Origin: Clostridia bacterium
Lineage (GTDB): Bacteria; Bacillota; Clostridia; Christensenellales; Borkfalkiaceae
DNA length: 64,000 nucleotides
Reading direction: 5' to 3'
Assembly (NCBI GenBank): GCA_017457215.1
Contig: JAFTHU010000009.1
Location: 118,373 to 182,372 of the forward strand
Shown: positions 1 through 9,294 of the stretch, piece after piece
How positions within the stretch are numbered: the first letter of the stretch is position 1
Layout: every line of letters starts with the position of its first letter
Notes under the pieces: generated by a model
What the model was told of the DNA's origin: nothing
Seen by the model: only the letters and a program-made list of their open reading frames with translations
Databases searched by the model: none
Position numbers and translations under genes: made by a program

Positions 1-530
1 ATTTTTTCCGCTTCTTCTTTCGTTTTTAATTTTAATTGTACGGGAGCAAGCGTGATGTTTTGCAAAATGGTAAGGTGGGGGAAGAGATTGAACTGTTGAA
101 AAACCATACCGATTTTTTGACGGTGTTGATTGATATGCTTTTGCACATATTTTTCAGTTGCCTTTTCCTTTTTGCGTAACTCTTTATAAGAAAGTTCCGC
201 TTCTTTTACCGCATTTTCGTCGTATTCCGTCGTGCCTTTCTTTGTCAACAGAGTTTTCCACTCTTTTTTCCATTCGTTCCGTTCTTTTTTAAAAACGGTT
301 TCGCCTTTGAATTCGATTCGCCCCGAGGTGGGTTCTTCCAAACGATTCAAACAACGCAAGAAAGTGGATTTGCCGCATCCGGAAGGCCCGATAACGGCAA
401 CCACGTCCCCCTTTTGAATGTCGATATCTATTCCTTTGAGAACTTCTAATTTTCCAAAATATTTATGCAAATTTTTAACGGAAAGGATAGGGGAGGTTTC
501 AGCGCAAAATTCCGTTTCGTTTTTTGCCAT
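1..530 (-). CDS. Polar amino-acid ABC transporter ATP-binding protein (partial)
   Basis: Cytoplasmic ATPase of an amino-acid importer of the GlnQ/HisP type. The first 176 residues are present; the C-terminal half, including signature motif and Walker B, lies beyond the window edge. Visible: Walker A GPSGCGKST at residues 48-56 and the Q-loop context KIGMVFQQFNLFPHLT at about 139-154. Between them, residues about 81-136 form a highly charged Lys/Glu-rich stretch roughly 40 residues longer than usual for this family, where normally only a short linker is found. The start is ATG at 528-530, one base after the stop of the permease gene, so the two are translationally close and form one operon with the binding protein. 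Family assignment is firm; the substrate within polar amino acids is not known. Confidence 0.93.
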   Translation of the reverse strand, partial: MAKNETEFCAETSPILSVKNLHKYFGKLEVLKGIDIDIQKGDVVAVIGPSGCGKSTFLRCLNRLEEPTSGRIEFKGETVFKKERNEWKKEWKTLLTKKGTTEYDENAVKEAELSYKELRKKEKATEKYVQKHINQHRQKIGMVFQQFNLFPHLTILQNITLAPVQLKLKTKEEAEK

Positions 531-531
531 A

Positions 532-1260
532 TTATCGTTCACTTCTCGCCAACCTCCTTTCTATGAATTTTTGTATCTGTTGCAAAATCAAAACCAACGT
601 CAAATAAATAGCCGCAATGATAAGCAAGGGCGTGAAAAGTTCAGTGGTTTGGAACGTTACGTACGATTGAATCTTGGTAAGATCAAGGATTCCAACGTAA
701 CCGGCGACAGACGTCTCTTTAATAAGAGTAATAAATTCGTTGAACATGGTGGGGATTGCGCTTTTTAAGGTTTGTGGTAAAATAATTTTTACAAATGTTT
801 TCGCCCAACTTAACCCAAGCGAACGTCCCGCTTCCATTTGCCCTTGGTCGATGGCATTAATGCTTCCACGCATAATCTCTGCCATATATGCGCCGGAGTT
901 TACGCCGAACGTAATGATGGCAACGAAAATGGCGTCCGTTTGTTTTATTCCGAAGAAATCCACGTACCGCAAAAACATCAAAAATCCGAAATAGCTGATA
1001 AATAGTTGTAAAACAACGGGCGTGCCGCGAATAATCGTGATATAGAAACGACAAATGCCGTCTAAAATTTTTATGATAGGATTCTTTTTTGGCGCAATAC
1101 GGATACATGCTACGATAATACCGATAATCAAACCAATCAAACATGCGCCGATAGCAATGATTACGGTATTTCGTAACCCCGTTAAATATAATCTCCACAT
1201 GTCGTGCTCGATAAAGCACTCGTAGAGTTTTTCACCAAAATTATCAAATAATGAATTCAT
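532..1260 (-). CDS. Amino-acid ABC transporter permease (HisM/GlnP family)
   Basis: Inner-membrane channel subunit of the importer, 242 residues, normal for the family. Hydrophobic segments lie at about 30-53, 82-100, 108-125 and 208-228. The cytoplasmic EAA loop that docks the ATPase is visible at about 143-162 (EAGRSLGLSWAKTF). It sits between the binding protein (upstream, 54 bp gap holding a hairpin) and the ATPase (1 bp gap). The Shine-Dalgarno sequence on the minus strand is AAAGGAAAA just before the ATG at 1260. The family is certain; substrate specificity cannot be read from the permease. Confidence 0.95.
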   Translation of the reverse strand: MNSLFDNFGEKLYECFIEHDMWRLYLTGLRNTVIIAIGACLIGLIIGIIVACIRIAPKKNPIIKILDGICRFYITIIRGTPVVLQLFISYFGFLMFLRYVDFFGIKQTDAIFVAIITFGVNSGAYMAEIMRGSINAIDQGQMEAGRSLGLSWAKTFVKIILPQTLKSAIPTMFNEFITLIKETSVAGYVGILDLTKIQSYVTFQTTELFTPLLIIAAIYLTLVLILQQIQKFIERRLARSER

Positions 1261-1279
1261 AGCGTTTTCCTTTTACAAT

Positions 1280-1307
1280 ATGCGCTCCGCAAGGAAGCGG
1301 AGCGCAT
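1280..1307 (-). other. Intercistronic hairpin between binding protein and permease genes
   Basis: A perfect 11-bp inverted repeat (ATGCGCTCCGC / GCGGAGCGCAT) with a 6-base loop lies between the binding-protein stop and the permease start. It is not followed by a U-run on the minus strand, so it is unlikely to be a full terminator. Such hairpins after binding-protein genes commonly stabilise the upstream mRNA segment and so give an excess of binding protein over membrane subunits; that role is inferred here. Confidence 0.7.
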
Positions 1308-1314
1308 GGTTTCA

Positions 1315-2127
1315 TTATTCTGCTTCAATAGCGGAATATTCTTCGAACCATTTGTCGATTTGGGTTTTGCCGTTTTCGTCTTCTACGAGAAGTTCTTCAA
1401 GGGCTGCGTTTACTTTCGCAATCAAATCCGTATTGCCTTTCTTTGCGATAATGCCGTACTGTTCCGCTTCCAAACCTTCGATAGGAGCGCAGGAAATGCC
1501 GTCGTTTTCCGCTACAAGCTGCGCCGCTACCTGCGAGTCTACGATAAGGTATTCTTCAATGGAAGCCGTTTTCATATCTTCCAAAGCCACCATAACCTGA
1601 TCGAAACTTTTGGTGTTGGTGTTATCGTAACCCCATTTTCCCGCGTTTTCTTCAATGGTAAATTGGCTAGTCGTACCTGTTTGGCAAACGAGTTTAGAAT
1701 CTGCGAAGTTGGAAATAGCAAAGCTGCCGTCTATCAACGTGGGGTTGTCGCTCGTCTTATAAACAACCGTTTGGTAAGCGTCGCCCCAATAGAAGGTGGA
1801 GAATTCTACGTCTTCTGCACGGTCTGCGCTGTAAGAGATACCTGCGATACCCAACGCGTTATCTTCCGCGATACCGGCAACGATTGTATCAAATTTTCCG
1901 TTAACAACTTTCAGTTCCCAATCGTATTTATCTGCGATATATTCTGCGATTTCCATATCTACGCCGATAATATCCGTCGTACCGAGAGCGGTAAATTCCC
2001 AAGGGGCAAACCCTGCTTCGGTGTAAACGATTAAGGTGTCTTTTTCTTTTCCGCAACCCGTAAAACTCAAGGTCGCAAACGCTGCCGTCGTTGCCAAAGT
2101 GCATGCCAAAATTTTCTTAATGCTCAT
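1315..2127 (-). CDS. Amino-acid ABC transporter substrate-binding lipoprotein
   Basis: Extracellular lipid-anchored binding protein of 270 residues, SBP_bac_3 (polar amino-acid) family. The N-terminus is a lipoprotein signal ending in the lipobox FTGC, with the lipidated Cys at residue 25. Typical family segments are GTTDIIGVDMEIAEYIADK and, near the end, a stretch on the second-lobe hinge reading IIAKKGNTDLIAKVN. First gene of the importer operon; the Shine-Dalgarno AAAGGAG lies 8 bases before the ATG on the minus strand. A promoter lies at 2177-2205. The ligand is probably a polar amino acid or cystine, but nothing in the sequence fixes which one. Confidence 0.93.
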   Translation of the reverse strand: MSIKKILACTLATTAAFATLSFTGCGKEKDTLIVYTEAGFAPWEFTALGTTDIIGVDMEIAEYIADKYDWELKVVNGKFDTIVAGIAEDNALGIAGISYSADRAEDVEFSTFYWGDAYQTVVYKTSDNPTLIDGSFAISNFADSKLVCQTGTTSQFTIEENAGKWGYDNTNTKSFDQVMVALEDMKTASIEEYLIVDSQVAAQLVAENDGISCAPIEGLEAEQYGIIAKKGNTDLIAKVNAALEELLVEDENGKTQIDKWFEEYSAIEAE

Positions 2128-2176
2128 AATGTTTATCTCCTTTTACAATATGTTTTTACATTTGTTATGTCTGCTT

Positions 2177-2205
2177 ATTTTATAATGTAAATAAAAATAA
2201 GTCAA
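2177..2205 (-). promoter_or_regulatory. SigA-type promoter of the amino-acid ABC operon
   Basis: On the minus strand, -35 TTGACT (2205-2200) and -10 TAAAAT (2182-2177) are separated by 17 bp. This leaves a leader of about 45 bases before the binding-protein start codon. The rest of the interval up to the tgt promoter at 2345 is AT-rich and shows no gene or recognisable RNA. Confidence 0.65.
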
Positions 2206-2322
2206 CCGTTTTTCTAGTCAAAACGAAAAATTTACGTTTTTTATAAAAACCGTATTGCATAAACGTATAAAATTTGTGAATATACTGTATAAAAACATAA
2301 AAGAGAGTCGGCTTTGCAATAA

Positions 2323-3540
<1,218 letters not shown>

Positions 3541-3630
3541 GAAATCGCCAAAATTCCGCAAGGTTTTCTTGTTGTATAAATGAAAAATGTGCGAAAAATT
3601 GAAAAAGAATGTTTTTTTGCGGTAAATTGC

Positions 3631-3659
3631 TTGCCAAAAAGGAAAAAAAAGGATATCAT
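3631..3659 (+). promoter_or_regulatory. SigA-type promoter of yajC
   Basis: TTGCCA (3631-3636), 17 bp, TATCAT (3654-3659), about 50 bp before the yajC start. It sits in the 169-bp tgt-yajC gap, which contains no other evident feature. Confidence 0.65.
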
Positions 3660-3709
3660 TATACTACGGAATTAAGAAAGTAACGCGATAGACGCGTGAA
3701 GGAGAAAAG

Positions 3710-4183
3710 ATGTTTTTATTAAAATTATTATCAAGTTTGGAAAGTTCAAGCAGCGCGGCTTCGGGCGGGTCGACGAAGAGTAAAGTGATGTCTTACGTGA
3801 TGATTGGCGGATTTATTTTGCTTATCGTAGTATTTTTCTGGTACAGCTCCCGCAACCGTAAAAAGCAGCAACAGCAGGCGATGGATATGCTCAATTCCAT
3901 CAAGGTTGGTACGAAAGTGGAAACCATTGGCGGCGTATTTGGCGTAGTGGTAGAAATTTGCGACGAGGACAACACTGTGGTATTGGAAACGGGTTCGGAT
4001 TCGCTTGGCAAAACGTATATCCGCTTTGACAAAAAAGCAATCGGTAGAATTGAACCTGCTCCCGACGCCGTACAGGCAGCGCCTGTAGAAGCAAAGGACG
4101 AAGCTCCCGAGTTTGAAAAAGTGGAAACCGCAGAAGAAACTTTGGAAGAAAAAGCGGAAGATTCGGCGAAAGAAGAGAAATAA
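3710..4183 (+). CDS. yajC: Preprotein translocase subunit YajC
   Basis: Small single-pass accessory subunit of the SecDF-YajC complex. 157 residues: one membrane segment at about 25-45 (MIGGFILLIVVFFWYSSRN), then the family core RKKQQQQAMDMLNSIKVGTKVETIGGVFGVVVEI, and an acidic Glu/Ala-rich tail from about 120. The tail makes it longer than the usual 90-110 residues. The N-terminal 25 residues are Ser/Gly-rich. Shine-Dalgarno AAGGAGAAA precedes the ATG. Partner genes secD and secF lie 2.4 kb downstream. Confidence 0.93.
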   Translation: MFLLKLLSSLESSSSAASGGSTKSKVMSYVMIGGFILLIVVFFWYSSRNRKKQQQQAMDMLNSIKVGTKVETIGGVFGVVVEICDEDNTVVLETGSDSLGKTYIRFDKKAIGRIEPAPDAVQAAPVEAKDEAPEFEKVETAEETLEEKAEDSAKEEK

Positions 4184-4258
4184 TTTCCTTTTTCTACAAC
4201 AAAAAAGTTCTGAAAAATAAACGCCTTCGCATAGGATAAAGCGGAGGTGTTTTATTTT

Positions 4259-4639
4259 ATGCAAAAAGATTTTTCCAACGGAAACGGGTTGTTTTCCGTT
4301 ATAAAAGGCGTAGCGTTTGCTTTGCTTGCGTCGGTGTTGTTCTCCATTTTATTTGCGTGCGTTTTGCGCGCCGCGCCTGCATTGGCAAACGTCGTATATC
4401 CCGTAAACCAAATCGTGAAAGTGTTGGCTGCGTTTTTGGGCGGTTTATTTTTTGTTCGCGGTGAGAAAGGTTGGTTGAAAGGGCTTGGCGTGGGGGGCTT
4501 GTTTTTTCTGCTTTCTTACCTCACGTTTTCGGCGTTCGGCGGTAACTTTTCGGCGTCGTGGCTGATTTTGGTGGAATGTATCGTAACGGTGCTGGGCGGA
4601 ATTATCGGCGGAATATTCGGCGTGAATTTACGGCGTTAA
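4259..4639 (+). CDS. Small membrane protein, TIGR04086-like
   Basis: 126-residue protein with four hydrophobic segments (about 12-36, 43-62, 74-90 and 97-120), matching in size and position the TIGR04086 family that commonly follows yajC in Clostridia. Function is unknown. The start ATG at 4259 is preferred over the GTG at 4247 because that GTG is part of the Shine-Dalgarno GCGGAGGTG (4241-4249), 9 bases upstream of the ATG. Family assignment rests on context and topology rather than on a signature motif. Confidence 0.72.
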   Translation: MQKDFSNGNGLFSVIKGVAFALLASVLFSILFACVLRAAPALANVVYPVNQIVKVLAAFLGGLFFVRGEKGWLKGLGVGGLFFLLSYLTFSAFGGNFSASWLILVECIVTVLGGIIGGIFGVNLRR

Positions 4640-4713
4640 AGGTGTTTGGCGGAATAAAAATGCAAAAAATATAGGCGCGACGGGGAAAAGGTGAAAAAAA
4701 ATGAAAAAACCGC

Positions 4714-4742
4714 TTGCAATTTGTCGCAAAGTGTATTATAAT
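4714..4742 (+). promoter_or_regulatory. SigA-type promoter of the SCIFF peptide gene
   Basis: TTGCAA (4714-4719), 17 bp, TATAAT (4737-4742), giving a short leader of about 30 bases before the ATG at 4780. Confidence 0.75.
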
Positions 4743-4779
4743 GAGTGTATCAAAATTCAAAATTATTCAGGAGGACGCT

Positions 4780-4932
4780 ATGATTAAGACAATCGCGAAA
4801 CCCGCAGATAAGAAAGTGACCGCTTGCGGCGAATGCAGAAGCACCTGTCAGTCCGCTTGCAAAACGAGCTGTACGGTAGGCAACCAGTCCTGCGAAAGAA
4901 TTACGCGCGAAGAAAAAATCGAACGTAAATAA
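4780..4932 (+). CDS. scfA: SCIFF ribosomal peptide precursor
   Basis: A 50-residue precursor peptide of the SCIFF family (six cysteines in forty-five residues). Cysteines are at 16, 19, 23, 27, 31 and 38; the core is KVTACGECRSTCQSACKTS. In the known family a radical SAM maturase crosslinks a Cys sulfur to the alpha carbon of a nearby residue (thioether, sactipeptide-like). The natural role of SCIFF peptides is not established. The start is ATG 4780, preceded by AGGAGGA; an upstream in-frame start at 4714 coincides with the promoter -35 and is rejected. A strong hairpin terminator separates it from its maturase gene. Confidence 0.93.
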   Translation: MIKTIAKPADKKVTACGECRSTCQSACKTSCTVGNQSCERITREEKIERK

Positions 4933-4983
4933 TTCTTTTAAGCGAGGCGGGTTTACCGCTGTGTAAAGTAGGAAATTATCGCA

Positions 4984-5017
4984 AAAAACGGCGTATTGTT
5001 ACAGTACGCCGTTTTTA
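4984..5017 (+). terminator. Terminator/attenuator between scfA and scfB
   Basis: A perfect 12-bp stem AAAAACGGCGTA (4984-4995) / TACGCCGTTTTT (5005-5016) with a 9-base loop and a terminal T-run. It lies after the peptide gene and 33 bp before the maturase start, so partial read-through would give much more peptide mRNA than maturase mRNA. Confidence 0.8.
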
Positions 5018-5048
5018 ACCGAGTTTAGATTTAAAAGGGAATGTTGAC

Positions 5049-6377
5049 GTGATACACGTATTTAATTACAGAGATAAAAATTACATTTACGACGTGGGCA
5101 GCGGGTCGCTACACGAATGCGACAAGCCCACGGCGGATTACCTCCAAGCCAAAGAGGAAGGACAAGCCGTGGATATTACCTATCTCACGGACGAGCAGAT
5201 TGCAGAAATTCTTTCCGACGTGGAGGGATTGAAAGCGCAGGGCTTGCTTTTCAAGGAAGAAGTAAAAGCGTATCCCGTAAAGAGCAACGAAGTAAAAGCG
5301 CTCTGCATTCATATTTGCCACGATTGTAATTTCCGTTGTCGTTACTGTTTTGCGGACGAGGGTGCTTACCATTCCAAGCGAGAAAGTATGTCGTTTGAAA
5401 CGGCGAAATCAGCGGTGGATTTTTTGATTGAAAACAGCGGAAACCGCAAAGTTTTAGAGATGGATTTCTTCGGCGGCGAACCGTTGATGAATTTGGACGT
5501 TTTGAAAAAAACGGTATATTACGCCAAGGAAGCAGGGGCAAAAGCGGGCAAGAAATTTTTATTTACGACAACGACCAACGCGTTGCTTTTGAATGACGAA
5601 ACCATTCAGTTTTTCAATGCAGAAATGGAAAACGTCGTGCTTTCTTTGGACGGACGAAAAGAGGTGCACGACGCCATTCGTACGACGCTCAACGGCAAAG
5701 GCACGTTCGACCTCATTATCGACAAGATAAAGAAATTCATTTCTTTGCGCGGAACGAAGAGTTATTACGTGCGCGGCACATTTACGGCGAAAAATCTCGA
5801 TTTTTCCAAAGACGTACTCTTTATTGCAGACCAAGGGGTAGATTCTATTTCTATGGAACCCGTGGTAACGGATATCGACGATTTGCAAATCAAGGAAGAG
5901 CATCTTCCTGCGATTGCTGCCGAATACGAAAATCTTTGCGAGGCGTATTTGGAACGGTATAAGAACGGAGAAGGATTCAATTTCTTCCATTTCAATATCG
6001 ATTTGGAGGGTGGACCTTGTCTTTCCAAGCGGGTATCGGCTTGCGGTGCGGGCAACGAGTATTTTTCGGTAACTCCCAACGGAGATTTGTATCCTTGCCA
6101 TCAGTTCGCGGGGAATGAAAAATTTAAGATGGGCAGCGTTTTTGAAGGAATCACCCGTGCAGACACGCGGGAGCTGTTTAAAAATTCCTGCTTGTTTACT
6201 CGCAAAAAATGTGAAAATTGCTTTGCGAAATTTATTTGTTCGGGCGGTTGCAGCGCGAATAATTACAATTTTAACGGGGACATCAACGACCCGTACGAAG
6301 TAACCTGCGAAATGATGAAAAAACGCGTGGAATGCGCTATGCACATTTTGGCAGAGAAAAAATTGCTTGGCAAATAA
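5049..6377 (+). CDS. scfB: SCIFF maturase, radical SAM/SPASM protein
   Basis: 442-residue radical SAM enzyme that forms thioether crosslinks in the SCIFF peptide. The N-terminal ~80 residues correspond to a peptide-recognition domain. The [4Fe-4S]-SAM motif CNFRCRYC has cysteines at 93, 97 and 100, followed by the FGGEPLM segment. The C-terminal SPASM/twitch region contains CGAGNEYFSVTPNGDLYPCHQF and KCENCFAKFICSGGCSAN for two auxiliary clusters. The start is GTG at 5049 after AAAAGGGA. The pairing with scfA is diagnostic. It has no promoter of its own that I can recognise. Confidence 0.95.
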   Translation: MIHVFNYRDKNYIYDVGSGSLHECDKPTADYLQAKEEGQAVDITYLTDEQIAEILSDVEGLKAQGLLFKEEVKAYPVKSNEVKALCIHICHDCNFRCRYCFADEGAYHSKRESMSFETAKSAVDFLIENSGNRKVLEMDFFGGEPLMNLDVLKKTVYYAKEAGAKAGKKFLFTTTTNALLLNDETIQFFNAEMENVVLSLDGRKEVHDAIRTTLNGKGTFDLIIDKIKKFISLRGTKSYYVRGTFTAKNLDFSKDVLFIADQGVDSISMEPVVTDIDDLQIKEEHLPAIAAEYENLCEAYLERYKNGEGFNFFHFNIDLEGGPCLSKRVSACGAGNEYFSVTPNGDLYPCHQFAGNEKFKMGSVFEGITRADTRELFKNSCLFTRKKCENCFAKFICSGGCSANNYNFNGDINDPYEVTCEMMKKRVECAMHILAEKKLLGK

Positions 6378-6449
6378 GAAAAAGAAAGAAAAAAGAGCGG
6401 ATTTTTTTCGCAAAACCTTAAAAAAATGCCGTACAGTCCGTGTTATGGC

Positions 6450-6479
6450 TTGACGAGTCGGTTAAAAATAAGGTATAAT
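6450..6479 (+). promoter_or_regulatory. SigA-type promoter of secDF
   Basis: TTGACG (6450-6455), 18 bp, TATAAT (6474-6479), about 60 bp before the secD start codon. Confidence 0.75.
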
Positions 6480-6537
6480 AAATAAGTATTCATTGTAAGC
6501 TTCGGAAGAATGAATCCGAAACACACAGGAGGCTATT

Positions 6538-8145
6538 ATGGGCAAAAAGAAATCGGTGGTACTCATAACTTTGCTTACCATCGTTATTGCCGTGTTGTGC
6601 GCGATAACGGCTTTCCCTACCTTCCGTTTGCCTTGGAGTGCAAACAAGAAGGATAGTTGGAATCCCGCCGTATTGCAATACGACCTCGGCAGGGACTTCG
6701 GGGACGGGTACTATACCTACTATTATCCCAACGGCGTAATTTCCGAAACCGAGTATGAAACCGAAGTTGCGGCTTTGAACGACGCAGCAGCGGCGTTGAC
6801 AGGGGAAAAGAAGGCGGAAGCAGAGGAAAAGTTGGCGGATTATGTGGCCGCTTACGTTCATGTGGACGGTATCGACGGTTTGTATTTCAGTACGAACGAG
6901 GACGACGCGGTTTTGAAGAGCGTAAAAAATGACGCAGGCGAAGAAACGTGGGTTATTTCGGAAGACTTCGACGCGGCTTTCCAAAAAGCAGCGAACGAAG
7001 TGAAAAACCGTTATGCGGCGAAGGAATACGAATATCATACTGTTTCCGTGGTAAACCAATATATGCTTCGCATCGAACTTGGCGCAGGGGAAAAGACGGA
7101 AACGGATAACGCGAAAGACCCTTCGACCAACGCTTCGCAAGCGTTTACGTTGTTCAATATGTTCGGCGAATTTACCTTTATGCAGGACGGCGCAAACGTT
7201 TCGGCGTTTGACGGCGAGACGACGGTAAAGGATTTAATTAAGAAAATCGACATCAAAAAGCAGTATGAAGTGGCGCATCTCCGTATTAAATTTACGGGCG
7301 CGGGCAAGTCGATGTTGAAAGCGTTTAAGTCTTCGGGCGGTACGTCGTTGGATATCGCAATCGGCGGCGAAAAGATGTTGAGTATTTCTCCCGATTACAT
7401 TAACGATAAAAACGAAGTGGAATATCCGCTTGCGGAACAAGGGGATATCCGTTATGCAGAAACCATCGCAGTTCTTTTGAATTCCTTGAAAGATACGGGG
7501 GTTATCTATATCGGAGAGGAAGATGCGAACACGCCTATACAATTTGCGTTTAGAAAATTGGACGGCAGCTCGGTTCGAAGCTTTACCAACGATTACGGTA
7601 GCAACGTTTTGTATTGGGTATTCGGCGGATTGTTGACGATTATGGTTGCGCTTATGGTACTTGCCGTTGTGAAGATGGGCAGATTCGGTATCGTGAACGT
7701 ATACACCAACTTGAGTTACTTCATCATTACGGCGCTTTGCTTCGCATTCATTACCGAGGGCGTTTTAGAATTGTCGGCGGCGGCGATTATGATGTTCCTG
7801 TTCGGTTTGGTGATGGTAAATCTTTTCCACAACTATACCTATTCCGCAATCAAGAAAGATTTTATGCAAGGTAAAACGGTGCAATCTTCCGTGAAGGGCG
7901 GTTACAAGAAAACTTTGTGGAATACGATTGACGTGTACGCAGTGTTGATTTTGGCGGCTTTTGCCTTGTTGATTGGTGTAGCAAACTTGCACACGCTTGC
8001 AATCCACGCATTGATCTGTCTTATTTCGGCGGCGTTCTGTAACTTGCTTTGGGGTCGCGGAATCAATCACGTATTGTTGTCGGCAAGCAAGAATAAGTAT
8101 AAATATTTCCGTTTCGTAAGGGAGGATGACGACGATGAAGATTAA
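6538..8145 (+). CDS. secD: Protein translocase subunit SecD, divergent
   Basis: Proton-driven accessory subunit that pulls preproteins out of the SecYEG channel. 535 residues: one N-terminal membrane segment (about 7-26), a large extracytoplasmic region, then five or so membrane segments from about 360 (VLYWVFGGLLTIMVALMVLAVV onward). The cytoplasmic loop NLFHNYTYSAIKKDFMQG and KKTLWNTIDVYAV aligns with the SecD segment that normally reads IFERIKEE...ILDANVTT, but the usual DAN residues are replaced by DVY. The usual GLDLxGG motif is also unrecognisable (YDLGRDFGDG). It ends in an acidic tail. Identity rests on topology, the aligned loop, the partner secF and yajC upstream. Confidence 0.82.
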   Translation: MGKKKSVVLITLLTIVIAVLCAITAFPTFRLPWSANKKDSWNPAVLQYDLGRDFGDGYYTYYYPNGVISETEYETEVAALNDAAAALTGEKKAEAEEKLADYVAAYVHVDGIDGLYFSTNEDDAVLKSVKNDAGEETWVISEDFDAAFQKAANEVKNRYAAKEYEYHTVSVVNQYMLRIELGAGEKTETDNAKDPSTNASQAFTLFNMFGEFTFMQDGANVSAFDGETTVKDLIKKIDIKKQYEVAHLRIKFTGAGKSMLKAFKSSGGTSLDIAIGGEKMLSISPDYINDKNEVEYPLAEQGDIRYAETIAVLLNSLKDTGVIYIGEEDANTPIQFAFRKLDGSSVRSFTNDYGSNVLYWVFGGLLTIMVALMVLAVVKMGRFGIVNVYTNLSYFIITALCFAFITEGVLELSAAAIMMFLFGLVMVNLFHNYTYSAIKKDFMQGKTVQSSVKGGYKKTLWNTIDVYAVLILAAFALLIGVANLHTLAIHALICLISAAFCNLLWGRGINHVLLSASKNKYKYFRFVREDDDDED

Positions 8146-9178
8146 GTTTTGTTGTAAAGCTCCCAACTTGAAATTGACGAAGAAATTGACGGCGATTTTG
8201 TCTGCGGTTCTCGGTGTGATTTTGGCGGTAGGTATCGTTCTGTGTGCGGTGCTTGGGTTCAATAACAGCGTAAAGGATGTAAAGACGGTTTCCGTATCTA
8301 TGGACGAGTTCTATTATAGCAACTTCTGCGGCGAGGACGTGGAAGACGTTTGCGAGGACGTATTTGCGGCGTTGGGATTGGAAGTACAAGACAAAGACGT
8401 TGGCAGAGTAAAGAACGATTTGTGCGAGGTGGTATATTCCTTTGATAAAGACGCCTCCACGAAAGATATTCGTGATGCGAAAAATGCAATCGACGGCATT
8501 GTATCCCTTTCGGAAGAATGGAAGGACGCTGACATAAAAGTTACCACGGGCGAAGTGGAAGTTGTCGGCACAATGGCGAAACATTATATTCTTCGCGGCA
8601 TTATCGCAGCGGCTGTGTTTGCGGTGCTTGCATTGGTATACGTTTGGATTCGTTACAAGTTCCACGTAGCAGCGTTCGTAGTATGCGGCAGCATTTTGGG
8701 CGTAGCGTTGACGACGGCGGTTCTTGCCATCGTTCGCATCCCCGTAACCCCGGCTATTGCAGCGGTTTTGGCGGCTTCTGCACTCTTCACGGCGGTGGCG
8801 TTGTTGTTTAATTTCAATAAGCTCCGTATGGCGCAAAAGGAAGAAAACGTAGCGGAAAAATCGACGGAAGAGCTTGTATCTTCGACGATTGCTTGGAAAG
8901 AAACGCTTTCGCTTACTGTGGCATTGGGAGTATCCTTGCTGGTGATGATTTGCGTAGGAAAAGCGGCGATTGCTTGGTTCTCGTTTGCGGCGATTATCGC
9001 ATTGCTTGTATCGGCGTTTTTGGGTCTTGTCTATGGACCTGCGCTGTACGTATTCGTAAAAAAATACGCGGATAAGGTCGCGGCTTCGAAATCGTCCGAT
9101 TATAAAGGCGCAAAGAAGACGGTAAAAGAAAAGAAAGAAGAGAATACGCCTGCGGTTGCGGAAGAAAACGCAGACTGA
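8135..9178 (+). CDS. secF: Protein translocase subunit SecF, divergent
   Basis: Partner of SecD, 347 residues. Membrane segment at about 18-40, an extracytoplasmic domain, then a membrane block from about 150 (GIIAAAVFAVLALVYVWIRYKF, the family's ALRF/IRY boundary) to about 320, and a Lys/Glu-rich tail. The usual SecF segment SINDTVVVFDRIRE is replaced by ALLFNFNKLRMAQKEE, so the charged pair used in proton coupling is not obvious. The start ATG at 8135 is chosen because GGAGG (8121-8125) is 9 bases upstream; the ATG at 8126 touches it. The gene overlaps secD by 11 bp. Confidence 0.8.
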   Translation: MKIKFCCKAPNLKLTKKLTAILSAVLGVILAVGIVLCAVLGFNNSVKDVKTVSVSMDEFYYSNFCGEDVEDVCEDVFAALGLEVQDKDVGRVKNDLCEVVYSFDKDASTKDIRDAKNAIDGIVSLSEEWKDADIKVTTGEVEVVGTMAKHYILRGIIAAAVFAVLALVYVWIRYKFHVAAFVVCGSILGVALTTAVLAIVRIPVTPAIAAVLAASALFTAVALLFNFNKLRMAQKEENVAEKSTEELVSSTIAWKETLSLTVALGVSLLVMICVGKAAIAWFSFAAIIALLVSAFLGLVYGPALYVFVKKYADKVAASKSSDYKGAKKTVKEKKEENTPAVAEENAD

Positions 9179-9197
9179 TTCTAACAAAGTCAAAAAA

Positions 9198-9236
9198 ACG
9201 GGCGGGAGGGGGATTTCTTCCGCCCGTACGTTTTAT
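9198..9236 (+). terminator. Terminator after secF
   Basis: Stem ACGGGCGG (9198-9205) / CCGCCCGT (9220-9227), extendable by wobble pairs, followed by a short T-rich stretch. It lies between secF and recJ. Confidence 0.65.
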
Positions 9237-9294
9237 TAATTACGGATAAAAGAAACGAAAATTCACAACGAATGGATTCGAGATAGGTGTTTTT

